64,000 nucleotides of DNA from Microbacterium sp. Root553 (GTDB taxonomy: Bacteria > Actinomycetota > Actinomycetes > Actinomycetales > Microbacteriaceae): assembly GCF_001426995.1 (NCBI RefSeq), contig NZ_LMFY01000001.1, positions 1,671,653 through 1,735,652 on the forward strand, read 5' to 3'. Position numbers and translations under genes: made by a program. The notes below the pieces were generated by a model that saw nothing but the letters and a program-made list of their open reading frames with translations, was not told the origin of the DNA and ran no database searches. This document shows positions 51,857 to 62,428 of this stretch, one piece after another. Position 1 is the first letter of the stretch. Each line of letters starts with the position of its first letter.

Positions 51857-52507
51857 GTGATGAAGACCACGTCAAGAGCCGCCGCGCCTCGCCGGCTGCC
51901 GCCCGAGGAGCGCGAGCGCTCGATCCTCGACGGCGCCGTCTCGCTCGCCGGCGAGAGCGGACTCGAGGCGCTCACGGTGCGCGCCGTCGCCGCCAGGGTC
52001 GGGGTCACGCCTGCGCTCGTGGCCCACTACCGCCCGGTCATGGAATCGTTCGTCGCCGAGGTCTTCACGACGATCGTCTCCGCCGAACGCGACGAGGCCA
52101 TCGCCTCGTACGACGACGGGGTCGACCTGCGCACCAACCTGCTGCGGCTCATCGAGACGCTGCTCGACGACTCCCGCGACGACGTCGCCATGGTGTGGGT
52201 GCAGTCCTGGGCGCTCGGCGCCCGCAACGAAGCGCTCGGTGCACGGGTGCGCGCCGAGATGGACCTCTGGCACAGCGCGCTCGAAGACCTCATCGCCCGC
52301 GCCGCCGCCGAGGCCACCGACATCAGGGTCGACCCCGCATCCTCCGCGTGGATGCTGCTGGCCATGGTCGACGGCATGAGCGCGCACTCGCTCGTGCATT
52401 GGGCACCCCGCGACCGCACCGATCTCGCCCGCCGCACTCTCGCCGCCGTGCTCGACGCCCCGTCCACGACCACGACCCCCATATCGCCCGCAGGAACCCA
52501 CAGTTAG
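51857..52507 (+). CDS. TetR-family regulator of the amine cluster
   Basis: 216 residues. N-terminal helix-turn-helix at about 20-65 (ILDGAVSLAGESGLEALTVRAVAARVGVTPALVAHYRPVMESFVAEVF), then a ligand domain. Start is GTG at 51857 or ATG at 51860; with TACGGT 5-8 nt before, the transcript is leaderless. The PLP decarboxylase gene starts 9 nt after the stop, and amidase and agmatine deiminase are divergent, so it probably controls all three. Confidence 0.87.
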   Translation: MMKTTSRAAAPRRLPPEERERSILDGAVSLAGESGLEALTVRAVAARVGVTPALVAHYRPVMESFVAEVFTTIVSAERDEAIASYDDGVDLRTNLLRLIETLLDDSRDDVAMVWVQSWALGARNEALGARVRAEMDLWHSALEDLIARAAAEATDIRVDPASSAWMLLAMVDGMSAHSLVHWAPRDRTDLARRTLAAVLDAPSTTTTPISPAGTHS

Positions 52508-52516
52508 GGACAGCTC

Positions 52517-53890
52517 ATGGGAGCAGAACGCATGCACGCGGCCTCGGCCGAATCGACGGCGATCGTCGACGCCGTGCTCGACTACTCGCGACGACGGATG
52601 CTCGCGGCCGACGTGCCGCTCGACAAGCCGCAGTCCCCGGCCGAGCTCGACCGTCTCGTCGGCACCACCATCACCGACGGCGGTCTCGGATCGCAGCGGG
52701 CACTCAGCGTGTTCGAGCACATCCTCGCGCCCGCGTGTCTGACGACGAGCCACCCGTCGTACCTGTCGTTCATCCCGACCGCGCCGACGATCGCCTCCAT
52801 CGCCTTCGACCTCGTGGTCTCGGCATCCGGTCTCTACGGCGGGAGCTGGCTCGAGGGAGCCGGCGCCGTCCACGCCGAGAACGAGGTCCTCTCGTTCCTC
52901 GCCTCCGAGTTCGGGCTCCCCGACACGGCCGGCGGCGTCTTCGTGCAGGGCGGCACGATCGGCAACCTGTCGGCGCTGGTCGCGGCCCGCGAGGCCGCGA
53001 AGGTCGCACTGCTCGAGGCGGGCAGAGAGCTGCCGCGTCGGTGGAAGATCGTGTGCAGCGTCGAGGCGCACTCCTCGAACAAGTCGGCCGCGAAGGTCAT
53101 GGACGCCGATGTGGTGCTCGTGCCTGCCGGCCCCGACGGCGTGCTGCGCGCGGATGCCGTGCGCGAGGCGCTGCGCGAGTACGGCGACGAGATCTGCGCG
53201 GTCGTGGCGACCGGTGGATCGACCAACTTCGGCATCGTCGACGACATCGCCGGCATCGCCGCTCTCAAGGACGAGTTCGACTTCTGGCTGCACATCGACG
53301 GGGCCTACGGGCTCACCGCGATGCTGGCTCCCGAGGCGCGGGGCGTCTTCGCCGGTGTCGAGCGCGCCGACTCGGTGATCGTCGATCCGCACAAGTGGCT
53401 GTTCGCCCCGTTCGACTGCTGTGCGCTCATCTACCGCGATCCCGATGCAGGGCGCCGCGCGCACACGCAGCACGCCGAATACCTCGACACCCTCACGGAT
53501 GCGGGGGACTTCAGTCCGTCCGACTACTCGATCCAGCTGACGCGCCGCCCGCGCGGACTGCCGCTCTGGTTCTCCCTCGCGACCTACGGCGTCACCGCCT
53601 ACCGCGAGGCCGTGAGCGCGACGCTCGCTCTCACCCAGCGCATCGCCGCCGAGATCGCCGCGCGTCCCGAACTGCGTCTCGTGCGCGATCCGCAGCTGTC
53701 GGTCGTCGTGTTCGAGCGGGAGGGCTGGGAGCGCTCCGACTACGACCGCTGGTCCGACGAGCTGCTCGACTCGCAGCGTGCGTTCGTGGTGCCGAGTTCG
53801 CACGGAGGGCGTCCGAACACCCGCTTCGCGATCCTCAATCCGCTCACGACGTTCGACGACCTCGTGGGCATCCTCGACACGATGAAGTAG
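52517..53890 (+). CDS. PLP-dependent group II amino-acid decarboxylase
   Basis: 457 residues, aspartate-aminotransferase fold. HPSYLSFIPTAPTIASIAFDLV and FVQGGTIGNLSALVAARE mark the group II family (aromatic-amino-acid, glutamate and related decarboxylases). The PLP lysine is Lys293 in VDPHKWLFAP; WLHIDGAYG carries the cofactor Asp. It should convert an amino acid to an amine. The neighbouring agmatine deiminase makes arginine/agmatine chemistry possible but not shown; aromatic substrates are at least as likely from the fold. Confidence 0.9.
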   Translation: MGAERMHAASAESTAIVDAVLDYSRRRMLAADVPLDKPQSPAELDRLVGTTITDGGLGSQRALSVFEHILAPACLTTSHPSYLSFIPTAPTIASIAFDLVVSASGLYGGSWLEGAGAVHAENEVLSFLASEFGLPDTAGGVFVQGGTIGNLSALVAAREAAKVALLEAGRELPRRWKIVCSVEAHSSNKSAAKVMDADVVLVPAGPDGVLRADAVREALREYGDEICAVVATGGSTNFGIVDDIAGIAALKDEFDFWLHIDGAYGLTAMLAPEARGVFAGVERADSVIVDPHKWLFAPFDCCALIYRDPDAGRRAHTQHAEYLDTLTDAGDFSPSDYSIQLTRRPRGLPLWFSLATYGVTAYREAVSATLALTQRIAAEIAARPELRLVRDPQLSVVVFEREGWERSDYDRWSDELLDSQRAFVVPSSHGGRPNTRFAILNPLTTFDDLVGILDTMK

Positions 53891-53916
53891 GCAGGGCGCT
53901 CCTATCCGCCCAGACC

Positions 53917-54972
53917 TCAGCGGGTCGTGTGCGTGTGCAGGAAGTCGATCGTCTGCTCCAGCGCCGTCTGCGCGTCGGGCATGTCGAGGTGGAACTGATA
54001 CTCGTGCGGAAGAGCCGGCTCGTGGGGCGCCGGCCAGAACAGGGTCGTGACCTCGACCCCCAGTGCATCGAGGCGCTTGGCCATCGGGATCGACTGCAGC
54101 CAGGTGAGTCCGTCGCCGTTCCCTCCCGAGATGTACGTCGTCGGGAAGTCGGCGGTGACCCAGTCGACTGTCGACATGGTGGATCCGGTCGAATCCTCGG
54201 CCCAGGTCTTCGTGCCCGCGTATGCCCACATCGACGTCTTGAGCCCCCAGCCGGCGATGCCGTCGAGCTGGGCGAGCGCGGCGAGGTCGTAGACGCCGCA
54301 GTTCAGCACGGTCGCCACGACCTGTTCGGGCGTCAGCGACGGCGTGATGTCCAGGATCTCGGCGTAGTCGGTGCTGGTGATCAGCGTCGCCATCTGACTG
54401 GCGAGCTGTGCGCCCGCCGAGTCGCCCGCGAGCACGATCCGGGTCGGGTCGACGCCCAGCTCCTCGGCGTTCTCGTCGATGTATGCGAGGGCATCGTTGA
54501 GCTGGTGGACGGCGAGCGGATACACGCCCTCCGGGCCGATCGTGTAGTTGACGGCGATGGTCGTGTACCCCTCGGCGGCGAGGATGCGCAGGTACGGATC
54601 GACGTTCTCCTTCGACCCGGAGATCCAGGCGCCGCCGTGGATCCACACGACGGTGGGCAGTGGGCCGCTGGCCGATGCCGGGGCGAAGACGTCCATCGTC
54701 GTGTCGGCGCCCGCGTCGCCGTAGGCGACGTCGAGCTGCTCGGTGAGCTTCGTGTCGGGCACATGCCGGTCCATCTCGGCGGCGGTGTCGTCTCCGCCCT
54801 TCGTGAACACCGCGCGGATCACCATGGCGGAGGGCCAGGGGGTGATCGCGCCGACGGTGGCGATCACCGCGGTGACGGCCACCACGAGTCCCACGGCGAT
54901 CTTCGCCCGGTGCCACGGGCGCCGGGCCCTCTTCGGGTGTTCGGACTCTTCGGCGTGCGCGCTGCTGTTCAC
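53917..54972 (-). CDS. Membrane-anchored alpha/beta hydrolase (HSL/acetyl-esterase type)
   Basis: 351 residues. A basic N-terminus and one helix (about 25-45) place the catalytic domain outside the cell. The HGGAW oxyanion motif is at 112-116, the nucleophile Ser185 in AGDSAG, and the later Asp/His region includes PHEPALPHEYQFHLD. Likely an esterase or lipase. GTG start with AAGGAGG upstream. Divergent from a TetR gene with two AGTGCA palindromes between them, so probably under the same repressor. Confidence 0.88.
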   Translation of the reverse strand: MNSSAHAEESEHPKRARRPWHRAKIAVGLVVAVTAVIATVGAITPWPSAMVIRAVFTKGGDDTAAEMDRHVPDTKLTEQLDVAYGDAGADTTMDVFAPASASGPLPTVVWIHGGAWISGSKENVDPYLRILAAEGYTTIAVNYTIGPEGVYPLAVHQLNDALAYIDENAEELGVDPTRIVLAGDSAGAQLASQMATLITSTDYAEILDITPSLTPEQVVATVLNCGVYDLAALAQLDGIAGWGLKTSMWAYAGTKTWAEDSTGSTMSTVDWVTADFPTTYISGGNGDGLTWLQSIPMAKRLDALGVEVTTLFWPAPHEPALPHEYQFHLDMPDAQTALEQTIDFLHTHTTR

Positions 54973-55013
54973 GGAAACCCCTCCTTGGAGATCAGTGTGC
55001 CAGTACTCCTTTC

Positions 55014-55021
55014 AGTGCACT
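55014..55021. promoter_or_regulatory. Second AGTGCACT palindrome
   Basis: AGTGCACT shares its half-site with the large palindrome 10 nt downstream. It may be an auxiliary operator toward the hydrolase gene. Confidence 0.45.
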
Positions 55022-55030
55022 CCAAGGTTG

Positions 55031-55050
55031 AGAGTGCAATATTGCACTCT
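55031..55050. promoter_or_regulatory. Perfect 20-bp palindrome directly before the TetR start
   Basis: AGAGTGCAAT followed by ATTGCACTCT, with no mismatch and no spacer. It ends at the base before the ATG at 55051, so the bound repressor would block both transcription start and the initiation site. Most likely the operator of the TetR encoded next to it. Confidence 0.8.
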
Positions 55051-57401
<2,351 letters not shown>

Positions 57402-57425
57402 CGGCATCCGCCGACGCTGACGGAG

Positions 57426-57457
57426 TCGGCCTCGCTCACTTCGGTGGGCGAGGCCGA
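57426..57457. terminator. UUCG-tetraloop terminator between convergent genes
   Basis: A 14-bp stem (57426-57439 with 57444-57457, one T-G pair) closed by C(TTCG)G. It lies between the MFS stop and the convergent TetR gene and should be an efficient bidirectional terminator. No T run. Confidence 0.75.
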
Positions 57458-57464
57458 TCGTCGT

Positions 57465-57989
57465 TCATGTGCTGAGCCCGGCGATGAGTCGCCGCAGGCC
57501 GTAGTCGAACGCCCGGTCGACGTCGCCGCCGAGACGGAAGGCGCCCGACAGCTCCATCTGCAGGAATCCCGTCGCCCACGCGGTGAAGAGGCGGGCGGCG
57601 TCGAGCGCGTCGTCCTCGCCGACGAGTGCCGTGGTCGCGCGGATGAGCGGTGCGGCTGAGCGCTGCAGGGCGTCGTGCGGCGCGGCCGTGCTGAACATGA
57701 GGCGGAAGGCCTCCGGATGCTGCTGGGCGAAACCGCGGTAGGCCTGCGCGATCTCGGTGATGTCGGCGTCTGTCGCGTCGAGGCGTGCGGTGAGCTCGTC
57801 GATCGCGGAAGCGGCGATGGCGGAGAGGAGGGCCTCGCGGTCGCGCACCCGCTTGTAGAGCGACGGGGCGCGAACGCCCACCTTCGTGGCGACGGCCTGC
57901 ATCGTGACGCTCGCGGGGCCGGTGGCGTCGAGGATCTCGCGGCCCGCGGCGATGATCGCCTCGAGTGAGGTCCGGTCTGGTGTCGGCAT
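57465..57989 (-). CDS. TetR-family regulator of the MBL-fold hydrolase
   Basis: 174 residues. HTH at about 8-50 (LEAIIAAGREILDATGPASVTMQAVATKVGVRAPSLYKRVRDREALLSAIA). AGGAG is 5 nt before the ATG at 57989. It is divergent from the MBL-fold gene with two similar palindromes between them, a classic TetR repressor layout. Confidence 0.88.
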   Translation of the reverse strand: MPTPDRTSLEAIIAAGREILDATGPASVTMQAVATKVGVRAPSLYKRVRDREALLSAIAASAIDELTARLDATDADITEIAQAYRGFAQQHPEAFRLMFSTAAPHDALQRSAAPLIRATTALVGEDDALDAARLFTAWATGFLQMELSGAFRLGGDVDRAFDYGLRRLIAGLST

Positions 57990-58001
57990 GGCATCTCCTT
58001 G

Positions 58002-58022
58002 ATGGCTATTGACAATAGCCAT
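58002..58022. promoter_or_regulatory. TetR operator 1
   Basis: A 21-bp palindrome centred on 58012: half-site ATGGCTATTG, centre A, then CAATAGCCAT. Confidence 0.8.
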
Positions 58023-58023
58023 G

Positions 58024-58044
58024 ATAGCTACGTAACGTAGCCAT
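58024..58044. promoter_or_regulatory. TetR operator 2
   Basis: A 21-bp near-palindrome centred on 58034 with one mismatched pair: GCTACGT, centre A, ACGTAGC, flanked by AT. Its centre is 22 bp from operator 1, two helical turns, so two dimers could bind on one face. Confidence 0.78.
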
Positions 58045-58069
58045 CGCAATCTTCCCGAAAGGATCCGCC

Positions 58070-58780
58070 ATGAAGCTCGCACCGCACCTGCACCGACTCG
58101 GCAACGACATCGTCGCCTCCTACCTCATCGATCTGCCCGAGGGGATCACCCTCATCGACGCCGGTCTCCCCGGCCACTGGAAAGACCTGCAGCGCGAACT
58201 CGCCGAGCTGGGGCGCCCGATGTCCGACATCCGCGGACTCGTGCTGACCCACGGCGACGGCGACCACATCGGATTCGCCGAGCGCCTGCGCCGCGAGGCC
58301 GGGGTGCCGGTGTTCATCCACGCCGCCGACGCCCACCGGGTGCGCACCGGCGAGAAGCCGAAGACGCCGATGGGACCGGCTCGGATCGGGCCGATGCTCG
58401 GCTTCCTCGCCTACGGGCTCCGCAAGAACGCGATGCGCACCCCGCACGTCGCCGAGGTCACCGAGGTCGCGGACGGAGTCGTCCTCGACCTCCCCGGATC
58501 CCCGGTCGTGATCGGCATGCCAGGACACTCGCCCGGGAGCATCGCGGTGCACGTGCCGGCCGCGGATGCCGTGTTCGTCGGTGATGCGCTGACGACCCGT
58601 CACGTGCTCACCGGGCGGACCGGCGCACAGCCGGCCCCGTTCACCGACGAGCCTGCCGCCGCGCTCGCATCGCTCGACCGGCTGGCCGCCGTCTCGGCAT
58701 CCTGGGTGCTGCCGGGCCATGGCGCACCGTGGCAGGGATCGCCCGCCGACATCGCCGCGGCCGTGCGCGCGGCGGGCTGA
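58070..58780 (+). CDS. Metallo-beta-lactamase-fold hydrolase
   Basis: 236 residues. The fold starts at FHRLGND-like HLHRLGNDIVASYLIDLPEGITLIDAG. The zinc motif reads THGDGDH (His61, Asp63, Asp65, His66): the usual second His of HXHXDH is Asp. Later ligands GHSPGS, VFVGDAL and PGHGAPW are present. Substrate unknown. AAAGGA precedes the ATG. Regulated by the divergent TetR through two operators. Confidence 0.88.
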   Translation: MKLAPHLHRLGNDIVASYLIDLPEGITLIDAGLPGHWKDLQRELAELGRPMSDIRGLVLTHGDGDHIGFAERLRREAGVPVFIHAADAHRVRTGEKPKTPMGPARIGPMLGFLAYGLRKNAMRTPHVAEVTEVADGVVLDLPGSPVVIGMPGHSPGSIAVHVPAADAVFVGDALTTRHVLTGRTGAQPAPFTDEPAAALASLDRLAAVSASWVLPGHGAPWQGSPADIAAAVRAAG

Positions 58781-58816
58781 GCCGACGCCGGCGATCGGGA
58801 CAGGCGTGTCGGCGGC

Positions 58817-59392
58817 TCACCGCCCGGCGAGCACCGCGGCGGTGTCGCTGACCGTGATCTGCGGGGGATAGAGCCCCATGATGTGCAGCGCTGCGGCCTG
58901 ATTCTCGGCGGTCGATCCCGCGCACGCGTCGGCGACGACCGTGACGCGGGCTCCGGCATCCGCGGCGGCCAGCGCTGTCGAGATCACGCAGCAGTCCGTG
59001 GCGACACCGGTCAGCACGACGTGTGCGCCGCACCCCACGATGGCCTCGATCTCGTGGCCCCACTTGCCGAACGTCGGCAGATCGAGGGTCGCATGCGGCG
59101 AGAGGCCGACCGCATCGGGAACGAGGGCGAACAGCGGATCGTCGGGCGACTGATCCGCGAACGGCCAGGCGGCGAAGTACGCGCCCCACGAGGTGGTGCG
59201 GTCCGCCGTCGGCATCCACCGCGTCACGATCACGCGGTCGCCGAAGTGGTCGGCGAGCGCGCGGATGCGGGGCATCGCGTCGGCGAAGGACGGCGACCCC
59301 CAGGCGGAGTCCGCAGACGCGAAGATCGCCTGCGGGTCGATCACGACGAGCCAGGGGGCGTCGGCCGGGCGTCGCTCCGCGACATCCGTCAC
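58817..59392 (-). CDS. Isochorismatase-family cysteine hydrolase
   Basis: 191 residues. The catalytic triad is Asp19 (VVIDPQ), Lys110 (FGKWGHE) and Cys135 in GVATDCCV. Members hydrolyse amides such as nicotinamide, ureidoacrylate or N-carbamoyl compounds, or isochorismate. The GTG start overlaps the stop of the NCS1 permease gene by 4 nt, so a nucleobase- or hydantoin-derived substrate is likely. Confidence 0.85.
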   Translation of the reverse strand: MTDVAERRPADAPWLVVIDPQAIFASADSAWGSPSFADAMPRIRALADHFGDRVIVTRWMPTADRTTSWGAYFAAWPFADQSPDDPLFALVPDAVGLSPHATLDLPTFGKWGHEIEAIVGCGAHVVLTGVATDCCVISTALAAADAGARVTVVADACAGSTAENQAAALHIMGLYPPQITVSDTAAVLAGR

Positions 59393-60834
59393 GCGGTGTG
59401 CTCCTGACGGCGGATCTTCGCCGCCCGCGCGAAGTAGGTGACGACGAACGACAGCACGAGGGCGAAGAACACGCCCAGGTTGGCGTAGGCCCAGTCCCCG
59501 TCGACACCGCCGACGAGGAAGAGCAGGTACCCCTGCCAGTTGTTCCAGGGTGCCGCGTCCGCGAAACCGTTGAGCACGAGGCCCCAGCCGATCACGCTGG
59601 TGACGACCATGGTGCCGATCGAGGTCCAGTCCCAGGCACCGTACCGTCCCCGGCTGTCGAACAGGGCGGACTCGTCGTAGTCCTTCCGGCGGCGCAGGAT
59701 GTCGGCGATCAGGATGCCGGCCCATGAGGCCAGCGGAACGCCGAGTGTGATGAGGAAGCTCTGGAAGGGGCCGAGGAAGTCCGTGGCGAAGAACACGACG
59801 TAGATCGTGCCGATCGTGAGGATCACCCCGTCGATGGCCGCGGCCGACGGGCGGGGGATGCGGATGCCGAGGCTCAACAGCGTGAGGCCCGACGAGTAGA
59901 TGCCGAGCACGGCGCCCGAGACGAGCGCGAGCACGGCGGTGAGCAGGAACGGCACGAGCACCCAGACCGGCAGGATCGTCGCGAGCGCGCCGATCGGGTC
60001 GGCCGCGATCGCGCTCATGAGCTCATCGTTCGAGCCCGCGAGCAGCAGCCCGAAGATCACGAGGATCACGGGTGCGACCGAGCCGCCGATCGTGTTCCAG
60101 GCGACGATCGCTCCATCGGATGCGGTGCGCTTCTGATACCGCGACCAGTCGGCGGCGATGTTGATCCAGCCGAGGCCGAACCCGGTCATCACCATGACGA
60201 GGGCTCCGATCACCTGGCCGATGCCGCCGTCCGGCCGGGACAGCACCGTCGCGATGTCGATCGTCGGCGCGGCGAGCACGATGTAGAGCACCGTCACAGC
60301 GCCGGTGACCCAGGTGAGCACCGACTGCATCCGCATGATCGTGTGATAGCCGAGCACGGACGCGGCGACGATCAGTGCCGCGACGATGAGGGCGGCCGTG
60401 ATCTTCAGGGCGATGCTCTCGCCGTCGCCGCCGAGCTGCGTGATGATCGTCGCGGTCGCCAGCACGGCCGTGATCGCGAGGAACGTCTCCCAGCCGATCG
60501 AGGTCAGCCACGAGACGATGCCCGGCACCTTCTGACCCTGCACGCCGAAGGCGGCGCGCGACAGGACCATGGTGGGGGCGGAGCCGCGTTTGCCGGCGAT
60601 GGCGATGAGCCCGCACAGCAGGAACGACACGACGATGCCGATGACCGACACGAGCGTCGCCTGCCAGAACGAGATGCCGAAGCCGAGCACGAACGATCCG
60701 TACGACATCCCGAACACCGACACGTTGGCCGCGAACCACGGCCAGAACAGGTCGCGCGGCGTCGCCGTGCGCTCGGTCTCGGGGATGATCTCGATGCCCG
60801 CGCGCTCGATGAGAGCAGGCTTGATGTCCGTCAT
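59389..60834 (-). CDS. NCS1 nucleobase/hydantoin permease
   Basis: 481 residues, 12 helices. PRDLFWPWFAANVSVFGMSYGSFVLGFGISFWQA is the NCS1 N-terminal signature; GKRGSAPTMVLSRAAFG follows. Imports cytosine, purines, allantoin or hydantoin in other bacteria. Coupled to the cysteine hydrolase gene downstream, which may act on the imported compound. Confidence 0.9.
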   Translation of the reverse strand: MTDIKPALIERAGIEIIPETERTATPRDLFWPWFAANVSVFGMSYGSFVLGFGISFWQATLVSVIGIVVSFLLCGLIAIAGKRGSAPTMVLSRAAFGVQGQKVPGIVSWLTSIGWETFLAITAVLATATIITQLGGDGESIALKITAALIVAALIVAASVLGYHTIMRMQSVLTWVTGAVTVLYIVLAAPTIDIATVLSRPDGGIGQVIGALVMVMTGFGLGWINIAADWSRYQKRTASDGAIVAWNTIGGSVAPVILVIFGLLLAGSNDELMSAIAADPIGALATILPVWVLVPFLLTAVLALVSGAVLGIYSSGLTLLSLGIRIPRPSAAAIDGVILTIGTIYVVFFATDFLGPFQSFLITLGVPLASWAGILIADILRRRKDYDESALFDSRGRYGAWDWTSIGTMVVTSVIGWGLVLNGFADAAPWNNWQGYLLFLVGGVDGDWAYANLGVFFALVLSFVVTYFARAAKIRRQEHTA

Positions 60835-60869
60835 TCCCTCATCCTGGCACCGACGGGGCGGCGGAGGGG

Positions 60870-62156
60870 TCAGCCGGCGAAGAACGCCCCCGCGACGCGC
60901 GTCAGGTCATGGAGGTCCGAGACGCCGGCGAGCTCCCGCGCGGAGTGCATCGAGAGGATCGGGATGCCCACATCGACGGTGCGGATGCCGAGACGCGTCG
61001 CCGTGATCGGGCCGATGGTCGACCCGCACGGCACGTTGTTGTTCGACACGAACTCCTGCGTGACGACACCGGCCGTGTCGCACCACTCGCGCCAGGCGGC
61101 GGAGCCGAGAGCATCCGTGGCGTAGCGCTGGTTGGCGTTGAGCTTGAGGATCGGACCGGACCCGAGCACGGGCTGCACCACGGGGTCGTGCTTCTGCGCG
61201 TAGTTCGGGTGCACCGAGTGCCCGACATCGCTCGACAGGCACCACGACGAGGCCAGCGCTCGGCGGCGCTGCGACGAGTCGGCGCCGAGCGCGTCGTAGA
61301 CACGGCCCAGCACGTCCTCTAGGAAGGGCCCGGCGGCTCCGGAGCGCGAGTTCGAGCCGAGCTCCTCGTGGTCGAAGGCCGCGAGCACCGCGATCGGGCC
61401 GGATTCGGCCGACCCCGCGCGCTCGAGGGCGACGACACCGGCGTGCACCGAGGCGAGATCGTCGAGGCGCCCCGAGGCGAAGAACGCGTCGTCCCGACCG
61501 AACACCGTGCCGCGTGCGGAGTCGGCGATCACGACGTCGTATCCGCGGATGTCCGCTGCCGACACATCGGCCGACGCGGCGAGCTCCGCCAGCACGTCGG
61601 CGTCGGACGCGTCGCCCAGCCCCCAGACCGGCTGCGTCTCGGCCTGCTTGTCGAGGGCGAGGCCGTTGTTGTTGACGCCGCGGTCGAGGTGCACGGCGAG
61701 CTGCGGCAGGCGCAGCAGCGCGCCCGTGTCGGCGAGCACGACGCGGCCGTCGGCGAGGGCGAGGCGTCCGGCGAGGCGCAGCTCGCGGTCGAGCCAGGAG
61801 TTCAGCAGCGGACCGCCGTACACCTCGACCGCGGCCTGCAGCCAGCCTCTCGATCCGGTGGTGGGCTGCGGCTTGAGCTTGAACCCGGGGGAGTCGGTGT
61901 GCGCGCCGAAGATGTGAGCGGGGGTGGTCGCGACCGCATCCGCCGGCAGGGTCCAGGCGATGGTCGCCCCGTCGCGCACGACGAGGTAGCGCCCGCCGGG
62001 CGTCACCTCCCATGCGTCCTCCTCGCGCAGACGCTCGAAGCCGGCGTCCTCCAGGCGTCGGGCCGTCTCCGCGGCGGCGTGGTAGCTCGAGGGCGAGGCG
62101 GCGACGAAGTCGGCGAGATCCTCGGCGTGGATGAGGGCGTCAGGGGTGACGGGCAT
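60870..62156 (-). CDS. M18 family aminopeptidase
   Basis: 428 residues. Metal-ligand motifs: IFGAHTDSPGFKLKP, the NNNGLALDKQAETQP segment, AFDHEELGSNSRSGAAGPFLED, CLSSDVGHSVHPNYAQKHDP and the C-terminal PILSMHSARELAG. Dizinc aminopeptidase of the aspartyl-aminopeptidase type, cytoplasmic. AGGAAGG precedes the ATG at 62156; upstream start candidates lie in a short repeated stretch. Confidence 0.9.
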   Translation of the reverse strand: MPVTPDALIHAEDLADFVAASPSSYHAAAETARRLEDAGFERLREEDAWEVTPGGRYLVVRDGATIAWTLPADAVATTPAHIFGAHTDSPGFKLKPQPTTGSRGWLQAAVEVYGGPLLNSWLDRELRLAGRLALADGRVVLADTGALLRLPQLAVHLDRGVNNNGLALDKQAETQPVWGLGDASDADVLAELAASADVSAADIRGYDVVIADSARGTVFGRDDAFFASGRLDDLASVHAGVVALERAGSAESGPIAVLAAFDHEELGSNSRSGAAGPFLEDVLGRVYDALGADSSQRRRALASSWCLSSDVGHSVHPNYAQKHDPVVQPVLGSGPILKLNANQRYATDALGSAAWREWCDTAGVVTQEFVSNNNVPCGSTIGPITATRLGIRTVDVGIPILSMHSARELAGVSDLHDLTRVAGAFFAG

Positions 62157-62204
62157 GGTGCGGCCTTCCTGCAGGGGGCGGTGATTCGATCGTAATCGGG
62201 CCTG

Positions 62205-62246
62205 ACGGTGCTCTGCTCGCGCGCTGCTCGCCTCTGCTCGCGCGCT
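62205..62246. repeat. Short direct repeat upstream of pepB-like M18 gene
   Basis: CTGCTCGCGCGCTG-type units recur three times (from 62213 to 62246) just upstream of the aminopeptidase start. No function evident. Confidence 0.4.
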
Positions 62247-62273
62247 GTTCACCTGCCGGTCACCATCGCCGGG

Positions 62274-62279
62274 TACCGT
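62274..62279 (+). promoter_or_regulatory. -10 box upstream of the riboswitch
   Basis: TACCGT, about 10 nt before the expected 5' end of the riboswitch transcript. Confidence 0.5.
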
Positions 62280-62289
62280 GACTCCCGAT

Positions 62290-62390
62290 AGCGCCTAGGG
62301 TTCCGGGGTTCGTCCCGTCTGGTCCGAGCGGCGCCACGGCGTCCCTCCGCAGGGTCGCCGTCATCTGACAGGACAAAAGCCCGGAGGACC
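62290..62390 (+). ncRNA. Guanidine-I (ykkC) riboswitch
   Basis: Conserved blocks of the guanidine-I aptamer occur in order: CTAGGGTTCCG (62295-62305), CTGGTCCGAG (62319-62328), the variable stem ACGGCG (62336-62341) / CGCCGT (62356-62361), and GGACAAAAGCCCGGAG (62371-62386). It lies in the leader of the EamA-type gene starting at 62429, with the hairpin CGTCGCG-CCC-CGCGACG (62396-62412) between as possible expression platform. Guanidine binding should raise expression of the transporter. Confidence 0.9.
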
Positions 62391-62428
62391 CTGTTCGTCG
62401 CGCCCCGCGACGTACGGATGGGTCTCGC

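Noticed and set aside
52195-55050. Upstream extension of the TetR reading frame through the decarboxylase and hydrolase genes
   Set aside because: The frame is open by GC bias only. Conserved TetR sequence begins at 55051, and the upstream part is a shadow of other genes.
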